Positions 17,365-25,033 of a stretch of DNA of 64,000 nt are shown piece by piece. The DNA is taken from NCBI RefSeq assembly GCF_002091715.1, contig NZ_BDAG01000002.1:186001-250000 (forward strand), given 5' to 3'. A program made the position numbers and the translations under genes. How positions within the stretch are numbered: position 1 is the stretch's first letter; every line of letters begins with the position of its first letter. The stretch is from Pseudomonas migulae NBRC 103157 (GTDB taxonomy: Bacteria > Pseudomonadota > Gammaproteobacteria > Pseudomonadales > Pseudomonadaceae). The notes under the pieces are model-generated. The model was not told the origin of the DNA and did no database searches. It saw only the letters and a list, made by a program, of their open reading frames with translations.

Positions 17365-17910
17365 TCAGGGTTTAGCTGCACCCAGCAATTGAGCGCGCAG
17401 CTCCGGGTTGCGTGTTCGGGGGTCAAGCCAAATGGCGAAAAAGGCTTTGGCGAACGCATCACCTTTCACTACATGCCGCAGTTTCTCGCCGACGTAAAAA
17501 CGAGCGCCCTCTTTAGGGATATAGACTCCGGTGATGCGGTCACCGGCGCGCACATCAACAAATGCCTGCTGCATCTCCCACTCCCAGCGGGCCATCAGCT
17601 CTGAGTTCACGGAGTTGGGCGATAGGCGACGGATTTCTTTGATGCTGGCCTCAACCAGATCATCGCGACTTACAGCGCGGCTATAAGTCAACTCCAGCGC
17701 AAAAGGAACATCCGCATCCAGCGGCCCACCGGCAATCAGGCGTGGGCTCCAGAACTGCGCGCTGTAGATGGAAAAACCAAGGACGCGCATCTCCCCACTG
17801 CCCAACCGACGAGCATCGGGTACAGCCTCGCGCCAATCCGCCAATAGTTCTGCACTCTGGAGCATCAGAAGAAGACAGATTGCGTGGCGGATTAAGCGGT
17901 CCGTCTGCAT
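17365..17910 (-). CDS. Chalcone-isomerase-like periplasmic protein
   Basis: A 181-residue protein with an N-terminal signal (AICLLLMLQSAELLA). The domain matches the bacterial chalcone-isomerase-like fold: RRLGSGEMRVLGFSIYSAQ, ALELTYSRAVSRDDLVEASI, DRITGVYIPKEGARFYVGE and AFFAIWLDPRT. These proteins are thought to bind fatty-acid or isoprenoid-like ligands rather than catalyse flavonoid chemistry. The start is ATG 17910; GTG 17916 is possible. It is 19 bp upstream of DUF3833 and forms a leftward pair with it. Confidence 0.85.
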   Translation of the reverse strand: MQTDRLIRHAICLLLMLQSAELLADWREAVPDARRLGSGEMRVLGFSIYSAQFWSPRLIAGGPLDADVPFALELTYSRAVSRDDLVEASIKEIRRLSPNSVNSELMARWEWEMQQAFVDVRAGDRITGVYIPKEGARFYVGEKLRHVVKGDAFAKAFFAIWLDPRTRNPELRAQLLGAAKP

Positions 17911-18106
17911 AGTCACACAAAGACCTCGGTAAGACTCAAAGGATGCCGTTAAAAGCTATACCAAATACAAATCTTGTACAGCTAATGCCTCAAATGGGAC
18001 TGCCCCACAAAAACGTACACCAACGCCCCGTTCAAATAACGCAATTGCCAAGCACCTAAAAACTCCTCACCAAGCGATAACCGACTGCTCTGGCACAATC
18101 AGCGGC

Positions 18107-18235
18107 ATGAACCCCTCGCCCAATCCCGACGAACTGACACCTGACGAGCTGCGCACACTCGTCGCGCAGTTGCTCACTGCAGTCGACGCGATGGGCAGAA
18201 AAATCCACCGTAATCAAACCATCATCAAGCACTAG
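18107..18235 (+). pseudogene. IS66-type transposase (TnpC) N-terminal remnant
   Basis: A 42-codon frame beginning MNPSPNPDELTPDELRTLV and continuing AQLLTAVDAMGRKI...NQTIIKH before a TAG. This resembles the start of IS66-family TnpC proteins (DELTPDELRALxxQL, then a helical leader with KITHDQTVIEKL). No downstream transposase, tnpA/tnpB or terminal repeats were found, so it is a fragment left by an insertion and deletion. Confidence 0.5.
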
Positions 18236-18573
18236 AGACTTAAACGCCCTGCCCTTATCCGACAGCTTCACTCGCACTGGCGCTCATCTTTCGGATCTCG
18301 GCAACGGTTAATCACGCTGGCGCTTTCCAGATGCTTCACTAGCTGCGCAAGGATGCTCGACTCAAGACACATCCTTGATTTGATCATCCTCTGCCGCCTG
18401 TATACGGCAAGGCTTATCGCATCTGTCGCCGGGGCACCGCTTCTGTGCCTATCCAAAATTTCTGATGCATAAATCAACGATCCACTCTGGGTCAATTCAA
18501 TTTGCAGGGTGAGTCAGTGTCCAATAAGCGCCTAAATGACGGCCATTGTCAGTCGGGGTTTTTCGGCCTATCT
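18236..18573. other. Degenerate gap before the photolyase operon
   Basis: Together with 17911-18106 this is the largest gene-free part of the island. It contains small open frames without ribosome sites (for example 18268-18495 on the minus strand) and nothing I recognise. Lower GC and the neighbouring IS66 scrap suggest remains of deleted genes. Confidence 0.4.
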
Positions 18574-18591
18574 TATACAAAACCTATACAA
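18574..18591 (+). promoter_or_regulatory. Two TATACAA direct repeats 11 bp apart before the photolyase operon
   Basis: TATACAA at 18574 and 18585, separated by AACC, lie 11 bp before the ATG of the DCC gene. The 11-bp period and the TnTACA core match the half-sites reported for B12-dependent CarH/LitR light regulators (MerR family). The second repeat could equally be a plain -10 box (TATACA) giving a very short leader. ACCTATACAA also occurs at 46431-46440 before the M24 peptidase gene. Confidence 0.4.
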
Positions 18592-18602
18592 GCCTGACAG
18601 AC

Positions 18603-19049
18603 ATGCACAATAAAAATCAGTGGCCACTCACACTTTACTTTGACGGCGAATGCCCACTCTGCGCCCGGGAAATCAAATTCCTCAACCAGCGAGCCTTAGA
18701 CACCCGCCTGCGATTTGTTGACATCAACGAGGCTGATTTCGACTCAACGGCCTTAGGGTTCACGTTCGAGCAAATGCAGTCATCCCTGCATGCCCGATTC
18801 GCGGATGGTCGCTGGATGAAGGGCCTGGACGCCACGCTGTGGAGCTGGCGAGCAGCCGGTCTGGGCTTTTGGGCCACACCGCTGACCTGGCCTGCGATCC
18901 GGCCGCTACTTACCGTCGGATATCGCCTGTTCTGCCGCGTACGCCCGTATTTGGCATGGTTGCCTCATCCGGATGGCAGCCGCCGCTGTCGCGATTACCG
19001 CTGTGCGGTGAAGCCGCCAGCACCAGAGCCCACGAACCGCCGGCTGTGA
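18603..19049 (+). CDS. DCC-family thiol-disulfide oxidoreductase-like protein (DUF393)
   Basis: A 148-residue protein with the name-giving motif near its start: LYFDGECPLCAREIKFL (the two cysteines as CPLC, thioredoxin-like). It continues with RFVDINEADFD, then DGRWMKGLDATLWSWRAAG and a hydrophobic helix pair. Probably cytoplasmic or membrane-associated; a redox role is assumed from the CxxC. First gene of a rightward operon with folE, SDR, DUF6482, photolyase and DUF2256. No clear Shine-Dalgarno precedes the ATG, so the message may be nearly leaderless. Confidence 0.85.
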   Translation: MHNKNQWPLTLYFDGECPLCAREIKFLNQRALDTRLRFVDINEADFDSTALGFTFEQMQSSLHARFADGRWMKGLDATLWSWRAAGLGFWATPLTWPAIRPLLTVGYRLFCRVRPYLAWLPHPDGSRRCRDYRCAVKPPAPEPTNRRL

Positions 19050-19098
19050 AAAAAACTGAAGTGACCTGCACGCCCCTGCTGCCAGGGATTTCCCTTTC

Positions 19099-19686
19099 AT
19101 GAAATGCAGCATCACTGAGAACATCAACGTGGACCCATCTCTATCCGAGCATTACCGTGAAATTCTCGTCGGCGTCGGCGAGAACCCTGAGCGAGAAGGA
19201 CTGCTGGACACGCCAAAACGCGCAGCCAAAGCCATGCAGTACCTGTGCAATGGCTACACGATGAATCTGGAAGAGCTGATCAACGGCGCACTGTTCGAGT
19301 CACAAAACGATGAAATGGTCATCGTGCGCGACATAGAACTGTATTCATTGTGCGAGCACCACATGCTGCCCTTCATCGGCAAGGCGCATGTGGCATACAT
19401 CCCCACCGGACGTGTCCTGGGCCTGTCGAAGGTTGCGCGAGTAGTCGAAATGTTCGCCCGCCGCTTACAGATTCAGGAAAACCTGACAAAGCAGATTGCC
19501 GACGCCATCCAGCACATCACCGATTCCGCCGGGGTGGCTGTGGTCATCGAAGCACAGCACATGTGCATGATGATGCGCGGCATAGAGAAGCAAAACTCGG
19601 TGATGACCTCCTCGGTGATGCTGGGCGCCTTTCGCGAGTCATCCACCACGCGTCAGGAATTTCTGCAATTGATCGGGCGCCGCTAG
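19099..19686 (+). CDS. folE: GTP cyclohydrolase I (island paralogue)
   Basis: Converts GTP to dihydroneopterin triphosphate, the entry to folate and tetrahydro-monapterin/biopterin. The protein has 195 residues, close to the family norm. Zinc ligands are present: Cys and His in LCEHHMLPF, and Cys in [10 protein letters not shown]. Active-site segments [17 protein letters not shown] and [12 protein letters not shown] are intact, so it should be active. Being in the island, it is probably an extra copy. Its link with the photolyase may mean extra pterin for a light-damage response (inference). Confidence 0.95.
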   Translation: MKCSITENINVDPSLSEHYREILVGVGENPEREGLLDTPKRAAKAMQYLCNGYTMNLEELINGALFESQNDEMVIVRDIELYSLCEHHMLPFIGKAHVAYIPTGRVLGLSKVARVVEMFARRLQIQENLTKQIADAIQHITDSAGVAVVIEAQHMCMMMRGIEKQNSVMTSSVMLGAFRESSTTRQEFLQLIGRR

Positions 19687-19719
19687 CAACGCAATCGCGC
19701 TTTTCTGTGGGAGAGGCTA

Positions 19720-20430
19720 ATGAACAATTCTTTCACGATGAACTCGCTTGGCGATGGCTACCGAGCCTTGGTGATCGGCGCCAGCGGAGCACTCGGCGCC
19801 GCTTTTTGTGAATGGCTAAAGGCAGATCCAAGCTGTGCAGGCGTTCGTGAGCTGGGGCGCAAAAGTGTTCCTGGATTGGATCTGGAAGAGCCTGAAAGTA
19901 TCGCCAGAGCCGCTATCGAATTAGCGACCGAAGCACCCTATCAGTTGATTGTGCACGCCGCTGGCCTGCTCCACCGCGACGAAATCAAGCCTGAAAAAAG
20001 TTATTGCGCGATTGAAGTGGATGCGTTTCAGGCTGTCTTCCAAGTCAACACATTCGGGCCTGCTCTTGTGTTGCGCCACTTCCTTCCCTTGCTTGATACA
20101 CAAGGCGCGATGGCGGTGCTCTCCGCCAAGGTCGGCAGCATTGGCGATAACCGGCTGGGCGGATGGTATGCCTATCGCGCCTCCAAGGCAGCGTTGAACA
20201 TGCTGATTAAAACAGCGGCAATCGAACTGGCACGCACCCGCCCTCAGACCCGCTTGCTGAGCCTTCATCCTGGCACTGTTATTTCAAGCCTGTCACAGCC
20301 CTTTCGGGGCGCCTCTGCTGCCAGGCCTGCAAGCACTGCGGCCCGAGAATTGTTGTCACTGATTGACCGCTTGGCGCCAGCCGACAGCGGCCATTTCTTT
20401 GCTTACACCGGAGAACGCCTACCCTGGTAG
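19720..20430 (+). CDS. Short-chain dehydrogenase/reductase
   Basis: A 236-residue classical SDR. The cofactor motif is GASGALG (normally TGxxxGxG) near residue 19, with VHAAGLL replacing NNAG, a catalytic Ser in VLSAKVGS and YRASK as the YxxxK pair. A pteridine-reductase-like or C-factor-like role is possible beside folE but not shown by the sequence. It lies 33 bp after folE and 14 bp before the DUF6482 gene. Confidence 0.88.
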   Translation: MNNSFTMNSLGDGYRALVIGASGALGAAFCEWLKADPSCAGVRELGRKSVPGLDLEEPESIARAAIELATEAPYQLIVHAAGLLHRDEIKPEKSYCAIEVDAFQAVFQVNTFGPALVLRHFLPLLDTQGAMAVLSAKVGSIGDNRLGGWYAYRASKAALNMLIKTAAIELARTRPQTRLLSLHPGTVISSLSQPFRGASAARPASTAARELLSLIDRLAPADSGHFFAYTGERLPW

Positions 20431-20444
20431 GCAAGGAGTACACC

Positions 20445-20750
20445 TTGAATCTGCAAGCGTTGATCGAGTTAGCTTCGAAGGGCGAAATCCGTGAGCTGGA
20501 GTTGCTGTCGCTGGAGGGTGGTTTTTATGTCGCGCGCGTCACGCAGGATCACGGTCAGTTCACGCTGCTCAACGATGCCGCGAAACCACTGCACCTTCGT
20601 TCCGTCAGTCACCTGCGTGAATTACTGCAACTGGCTCCACCCTTTCCCTGCGTGCTGGTGCAGCAGTGCGTGCACGATGAAATGTGCGGCGTACGTGAAG
20701 GCCCCATAGATTCGTTGCGCATTCCCTTTTCACTTACGGCGCCGTTGTGA
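20445..20750 (+). CDS. DUF6482 family small protein, TTG start
   Basis: A 101-residue soluble protein. The start is TTG 20445, supported by GCAAGGAG 9 nt upstream and by the start of similarity (MNLQALIELASKGEI). Conserved-looking parts are LELLSLEGGFYVARV, LHLRSVSHLRELL and the C-terminal QQCVHDEMCGV. DUF6482 members are frequent in Pseudomonas and uncharacterised. The weak start codon may lower its level relative to its operon partners. Confidence 0.75.
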   Translation: MNLQALIELASKGEIRELELLSLEGGFYVARVTQDHGQFTLLNDAAKPLHLRSVSHLRELLQLAPPFPCVLVQQCVHDEMCGVREGPIDSLRIPFSLTAPL

Positions 20751-20775
20751 GTCGTATGCATCTGGACCATCGCGC

Positions 20776-22314
20776 ATGAAAAACACCCACCGCCTTCGTC
20801 TGGTTCTGGGCGACCAGTTATCGTTTGACCTTGCCTCTTTGCAGGGCCTGGACGCCGAGCACGATACGGTGTTGCTGGTCGAGGTGATGGAGGAAGCCAG
20901 CCATGTGCCCCATCACCCACAAAAAATCACATTCATCTTCAGCGCCATGCGCCACTTTGCCGATGCGTTGCAGCAGCGCGGCATTCGCGTGCAGTACGTG
21001 ACTCTCGATGATCCGCAGAACAGCGGTTCAGTGTCGGGTGAGTTGAGGCGCTGGCACGCATTGCTAGCGCCGGATGAGTTGCACCTTACAGAATGTGGTG
21101 ACTGGCGCCTGGAGCAGTCGCTCAAAGATTGTGGCTTGGCAATCCAGTGGCATACCGATACTCGTTTTCTCTGCACCCGACTAGAATTTGCGTCTTGGGC
21201 CGAAGGCAAAAAACAGCTGCGTATGGAGTTCTTCTACCGAGAGATGCGACGCAAGAGTGGCTTGTTGCTCAATGGTGACAGTAGCCCGGTCGGCGGTGCC
21301 TGGAACTTTGATGCTGAAAACCGGAAGGCACTTCCCAAAGGCTTAAGAGCCCCCTCGCCCATGCGCTTTTCGGCCGATGCGATAACCCAGGACGTGCTGG
21401 CGCTGGTCGCAAAAAACTTCTCCGGCCACTACGGTGCCGTTGACACCTTTGACTACCCGGTAACCCACGCCGATGCCCAAGCGCTTTGGGACTACTTCCT
21501 CGACTGGGGTCTGGCAGCCTTCGGCGACTACCAAGATGCGATGGCCAGTGATGAACCCTTCCTGTTTCATGCGCGGATCAGCGCCGCGCTGAATATTGGC
21601 CTGCTGGATCTGCGTCAGCTGTGCAGCGATGTGGAGGGCGCCTATTGCTCAGGCAGCATTGCGCTGAATGCAGCCGAAGGCTTTATCCGCCAACTCATCG
21701 GCTGGCGTGAATACGTTCGGGGGGTCTACTGGCTGAAGATGCCCGACTACGCCGACGGCAATCTGTTTGGCAACGACAGACCGCTTCCAGAGTTCTATTG
21801 GACGGGCGATACCAGGATGAATTGCATGAGCCAAGCGATCGGGCAAAGCTTGAAACATGCCTATGCCCACCATATCCAGCGGCTGATGGTAACCGGAAAC
21901 TTTGCACTGCTGGCCGGCATCGCGCCGACCCAGATTTGCGACTGGTACCTGGCGATCTATATGGACGCATTCGACTGGGTCGAACTACCCAATACATTGG
22001 GCATGGTCATGCACGCCGATGGTGGTTACCTGGGCTCCAAGCCTTACTGCGCCAGTGGCCAATACATAAAGCGCATGTCCGACTACTGCCGTAATTGCGC
22101 GTACAAAGTCGGTGAAAGCACGACGGACGACGCCTGCCCTTTCAATTCGCTTTACTGGCATTTTCTGATGCGTCACGGCGACCTTTTGCGCGGCAATCAG
22201 CGCATGGGCATGGTCTACAAAAACCTCGATCGTATGACTGAATCAAAGCAGCAAGCGCTATGGGATCGCGGCCAGAAACTGCTCGCCAAACTGGATGCCG
22301 GGGAGTCGTTTTGA
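20776..22314 (+). CDS. phrB: Iron-sulfur (6-4) photolyase / cryptochrome-like protein (FeS-BCP, PhrB type)
   Basis: A 512-residue flavoprotein that should repair (6-4) photoproducts by light. Residues 1-140 form the antenna Rossmann domain ([16 protein letters not shown]), and the rest is the FAD-binding helical domain ([41 protein letters not shown]). Cysteines at 350, 438, 441 and 454 occupy the positions of the 4Fe-4S ligands of Agrobacterium PhrB. The family uses FAD and dimethyl-ribityllumazine (known). It is followed by DUF2256, its usual companion, in a 4-nt overlap. Confidence 0.95.
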   Translation: MKNTHRLRLVLGDQLSFDLASLQGLDAEHDTVLLVEVMEEASHVPHHPQKITFIFSAMRHFADALQQRGIRVQYVTLDDPQNSGSVSGELRRWHALLAPDELHLTECGDWRLEQSLKDCGLAIQWHTDTRFLCTRLEFASWAEGKKQLRMEFFYREMRRKSGLLLNGDSSPVGGAWNFDAENRKALPKGLRAPSPMRFSADAITQDVLALVAKNFSGHYGAVDTFDYPVTHADAQALWDYFLDWGLAAFGDYQDAMASDEPFLFHARISAALNIGLLDLRQLCSDVEGAYCSGSIALNAAEGFIRQLIGWREYVRGVYWLKMPDYADGNLFGNDRPLPEFYWTGDTRMNCMSQAIGQSLKHAYAHHIQRLMVTGNFALLAGIAPTQICDWYLAIYMDAFDWVELPNTLGMVMHADGGYLGSKPYCASGQYIKRMSDYCRNCAYKVGESTTDDACPFNSLYWHFLMRHGDLLRGNQRMGMVYKNLDRMTESKQQALWDRGQKLLAKLDAGESF

Positions 22315-22493
22315 AGAAGAGTGAACTCCCGATCAAAACCTGTGCGATCTGCGGATTGCCCTTCGCCTGGCGCAAAAAATGGGCGCGCTGCTGGGCCGAG
22401 GTGCGCTACTGCTCGGAGCGTTGCCGGCGGCACAGACGCATTGAAAACCGAGTATTTATGCCAGATATAAGACTAAGTGCTGCACGCTTATAA
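22311..22493 (+). CDS. DUF2256 zinc-ribbon-like protein, TTG start
   Basis: A 60-residue protein with Cys pairs [10 protein letters not shown] and [11 protein letters not shown], a four-cysteine zinc site, and the family signature [11 protein letters not shown]. The start is TTG 22311, which shares bases with the photolyase stop (TTGA) and follows GGGGAG, so translation is coupled. DUF2256 genes are found next to FeS-type photolyases (known pattern). A role in cluster or flavin assembly is only a guess. Confidence 0.9.
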   Translation: MKKSELPIKTCAICGLPFAWRKKWARCWAEVRYCSERCRRHRRIENRVFMPDIRLSAARL

Positions 22494-22653
22494 ACCTCGA
22501 ATTCAGGTCGTTTGGCACGGTGCCTTATAGCTACAAAACATTGGATAAACGTAACCGTCCGCCAAACACACCTTCCCGATCCCAGCACTTAGCACAATGA
22601 TGCCAAATCAATCCAAAGTGGACACCTCAAATGCCCATACGGGCGCAGTCGAA

Positions 22654-23631
22654 TTAGTTTTGGCCAAGGCCTGTTATCCCACCACGTGTCACGAGGCGTG
22701 GTTGCCTGCGATAAAAGGCGTGAATAGCCCATACCACGCCGACGAATAGCAACCCTGTCCCAAGCGCTTCCATAGGAGAGGGCCAGCGTTGATTGATGAG
22801 CAGGCCCATCGTAGTTGCATAAATGGTTCCGCTGGCGATCAATTGCCCGCTTAGAGCCAGAGGTAGACGTCGAGTTGCGATTGACCATGCCCAGGCACCT
22901 GCAAGGGTGGCCCCTAACCCCTGAATCAACCCACAGACTATTAGCGCCTGAGTACCTGCCAACCCGCTCGGATGGCTAGCGAAGTGGGACAGGTTCAAGT
23001 ACAGACCAACGGGGATGAAAGCCAGCATTTCCACGCTGCACATGAAGATCAGCATGGCTGACCACAACATGGGAGACATGCTTGGGCGTTGAGCCAAAGC
23101 ACTTTCATTTAACAATCCAAAACCAGTCCAAAACCCAATTGCCATTAACGATGCGAGCAGCCCAAGCAGTATCGAATGGGTCGGGAGCTCCACCGTTGCG
23201 CTGCTAAAATCAAACACACTCAGGTTGACCAGACTTATGCCCAAAGCCGCGACCAACAGCGGCCCGGCAATGGCGCGCCAGGGCACGCTGGAGCTTCGCA
23301 TGTTGCCGGCAATCGCGAGCACGATCGGTACTGACCCCATCATTACCGGAGGAATCACCGGCCCAGCTGCCAAGACCGCAGTAGTGATCAGGAAGAAGTA
23401 GCCGATGTAACCTAAGAAACCCAGCAATGCGGCGCTGGCCCAGTCGCTGAGTCGCAATTGCCGCACTTCGCTACGGTAAACGAACAGCACAAGCAGGCTA
23501 CCTAAACCGGCAAAGGCATAGCTCACCACAGCCAGATCAAAAAGGCTGTAGTCGCCGACCAACCCCGGAAAGATGTAGAGCAGTGACCAGGAAAAAGTGG
23601 CGGCAATGGCCGCTAATAGGCCCAGCGTCAT
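22654..23631 (-). CDS. EamA/DMT-family transporter
   Basis: A 325-residue inner-membrane protein with about ten hydrophobic helices in two EamA repeats (first at residues about 5-130, second at about 155-300). Drug/metabolite exporters of this family move amino acids or toxic compounds; the substrate cannot be told. It overlaps the upstream TetR gene by four bases (ATGA), which suggests that the regulator controls this exporter. Confidence 0.88.
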   Translation of the reverse strand: MTLGLLAAIAATFSWSLLYIFPGLVGDYSLFDLAVVSYAFAGLGSLLVLFVYRSEVRQLRLSDWASAALLGFLGYIGYFFLITTAVLAAGPVIPPVMMGSVPIVLAIAGNMRSSSVPWRAIAGPLLVAALGISLVNLSVFDFSSATVELPTHSILLGLLASLMAIGFWTGFGLLNESALAQRPSMSPMLWSAMLIFMCSVEMLAFIPVGLYLNLSHFASHPSGLAGTQALIVCGLIQGLGATLAGAWAWSIATRRLPLALSGQLIASGTIYATTMGLLINQRWPSPMEALGTGLLFVGVVWAIHAFYRRQPRLVTRGGITGLGQN

Positions 23632-24200
23632 ACGCTCTGCTCCTGTTGGGCCTGTTTGCGGATCCAGCAATGAGCTACGTGGCGGGCAGTGTCAAATACC
23701 CTTACATCCTGGCCCAAGGCGCCGCTGACAAAACTGCCCTCCAGCAAGATAAACAGCCCCTCAGCAACTGCGTCAGGGTCGCTTATACCTGCGCTCATGG
23801 CCAAGGCGGCAAGGTTTTCGCGTATCCCTTGCTTATGCCTGCTCACTGCCAAATGCACAGGGTGGCTAAACTGGGGGAATTCAGCCGCACTGTTGACGAA
23901 CAGGCACCCGCGCTCGCTATCTTGCAAAAGAAAGCGTTGATACAAATCGAAAAACGCGAGCATGCCGCTGACCGGGTCAGGATACCCTGCCAAGGTGCGC
24001 GCCACCTCTTCACGCCAGCGTCGGTCACGCTCCTCAAGGCAAGCCACTATCAGCGCATCCTTGGAGGGGAAATGGCTGTAGAGCGTCATCTTGGTAACAC
24101 CCGCCATCGCGGCGATGGCCATCACACCCGTAATGTATATACCTTGTGACAGAAACAGCTTCAGCGCTGAGTCAATCAAGCGCTCGCGGGTATTGTCCAT
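23628..24200 (-). CDS. TetR-family regulator
   Basis: A 190-residue repressor. The N-terminal helix-turn-helix is MDNTRERLIDSALKLFLSQG, then GVMAIAAMAGVTKMTLYSHF, and the C-terminal ligand domain is of the TetR_C type with LQDSERGCLFVNSAAEF. The start at ATG 24200 has GGAG 9 nt upstream. It forms a two-gene unit with the EamA exporter. A partial palindrome TACTGACCGGTAA near 24235-24247, just before the gene, may be its operator. Confidence 0.88.
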   Translation of the reverse strand: MDNTRERLIDSALKLFLSQGIYITGVMAIAAMAGVTKMTLYSHFPSKDALIVACLEERDRRWREEVARTLAGYPDPVSGMLAFFDLYQRFLLQDSERGCLFVNSAAEFPQFSHPVHLAVSRHKQGIRENLAALAMSAGISDPDAVAEGLFILLEGSFVSGALGQDVRVFDTARHVAHCWIRKQAQQEQSV

Positions 24201-24712
24201 ATTAAGGCACTCCGGCATCGGGACGGAGCTGACTATACTGACCGGTAAGATTGTAGTGCGTCCAAATACGACCTGAGTCATGGCCGTTACGACACAGACC
24301 GCTGCATGCCAACTCAGCAGTAAGGCTTAGGATTTGACCAATCAAGAAGTTCGCTACGCTAGGTAAGCGTCCCCTGCCCCCGCTTGGTTAGGCCAAGCTC
24401 TCCCTGGTAACGGGAAGCCCCCCCAAAAAGGGAGAAGAGCCTGGGCGATATCCGCTGCAAGCGTAACTGGTAACGATTATCCAAACCCGGCCCTCGCGCC
24501 GGGTTTACAGTTTTCATGTGGCGGCCACCACCTGTTTGTACCTATACCTGCGGGCCAGTAGAGGCCTGGTCGCGGGGTTTAACTTCACCCGCAGGTTTTC
24601 GCTAAGGTTCGGGTGGGCATCAATCCTGTTGAACAACATCTTTTTCGGCGTTCACATTGCCCAGCGTGAACGAACCCAATATTTTGTGAACGCCATGCAA
24701 GAAATCCGAAGC
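24201..24712. other. Gene-poor stretch inside the right island end
   Basis: It holds a terminator-like hairpin AACCCGG-CCCTCGCG-CCGGGTT (24484-24507). It also holds three GTGAACG sites, as an inverted pair CGTTCAC-N10-GTGAACG (24649-24672) and a further direct copy at 24686-24692. The latter could be arm-type recombinase sites of the former element. The open frame 24518-24748 has no support as a gene. Confidence 0.45.
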
Positions 24713-24819
24713 ACAAAAAAGGGCTCACCTTTCGGTGGGCCCTTCTAGACCGCCCAGCAGAGCGGATTTTGTTTGGTAGGCGCGATTGGACTCGAACCAA
24801 CGACCCCCACCATGTCAAG
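24713..24819 (-). repeat. Right att-like repeat, inside the intact tRNA-Val(GAC) and its terminator
   Basis: It matches 16389-16494 with four substitutions and one extra base. 24715-24745 is the terminator hairpin (GGGCTCACC/GGTGGGCCC, now with one mismatch) for the tRNA, and 24774-24819 is the tRNA 3' part. Confidence 0.85.
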
Positions 24820-24850
24820 GTGGTGCTCTAACCAACTGAGCTACGTGCCT
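24774..24850 (-). tRNA. tRNA-Val(GAC)
   Basis: A complete 77-nt cloverleaf read leftward. The anticodon stem is CCACC/GGTGG with loop TTGACAT (anticodon GAC), the T loop is TTCGAGT and the CCA is encoded. The acceptor stem AGGCACG/CGCGCCT has one A5-C68 mismatch. The gene is the integration target of the island. Confidence 0.96.
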
Positions 24851-24863
24851 GCTGTGAGGCGGC

Positions 24864-24891
24864 ATTCTACGGAATTCCGGAGGGGTGTCAA
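24864..24891 (-). promoter_or_regulatory. Promoter of tRNA-Val(GAC)
   Basis: TTGACA (24891-24886), a 16-bp spacer and TAGAAT (24869-24864), followed by a GC-rich discriminator GCCGCC, typical of stringently controlled stable-RNA promoters. Confidence 0.85.
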
Positions 24892-25033
24892 CACCTTTTT
24901 TCGAGCTAAGCCTATGAATATGCAAAATATTTAATTTCGCCGCTGCAAAGAAGATTTTGCGGTGGCTGGCGGTCGATTTTTAACTCGGGTAGGATCGGCG
25001 CACTCGTAAAATATATTAAACAGAGGCTGCAGG

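Larger units (their letters stand above)
16389..24850. mobile_element. tRNA-Val-anchored genomic island (decayed, about 8.3 kb)
   Basis: The segment is bounded by direct repeats at 16389-16494 and 24713-24819 that differ by four substitutions and one deletion in 107 bp. Each repeat contains the 3' part of tRNA-Val(GAC) plus its terminator. Only the right copy is joined to a complete tRNA. A frameshifted tyrosine-recombinase remnant lies just inside the left repeat and an IS66 fragment farther in. No intact integrase is present, so the island is probably fixed. The cargo is a light/oxidative-damage-like gene set plus a TetR-EamA pair. Confidence 0.78.

Noticed and set aside
18268..18495. 75-codon minus-strand gene in the island gap
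   Set aside because: No ribosome site, no recognised motif and a composition typical of degenerate DNA; left as part of the gap.
24518..24748. 76-codon + strand gene before the tRNA-Val terminator
   Set aside because: Its end runs through the tRNA terminator repeat and it lacks a ribosome site or motif.
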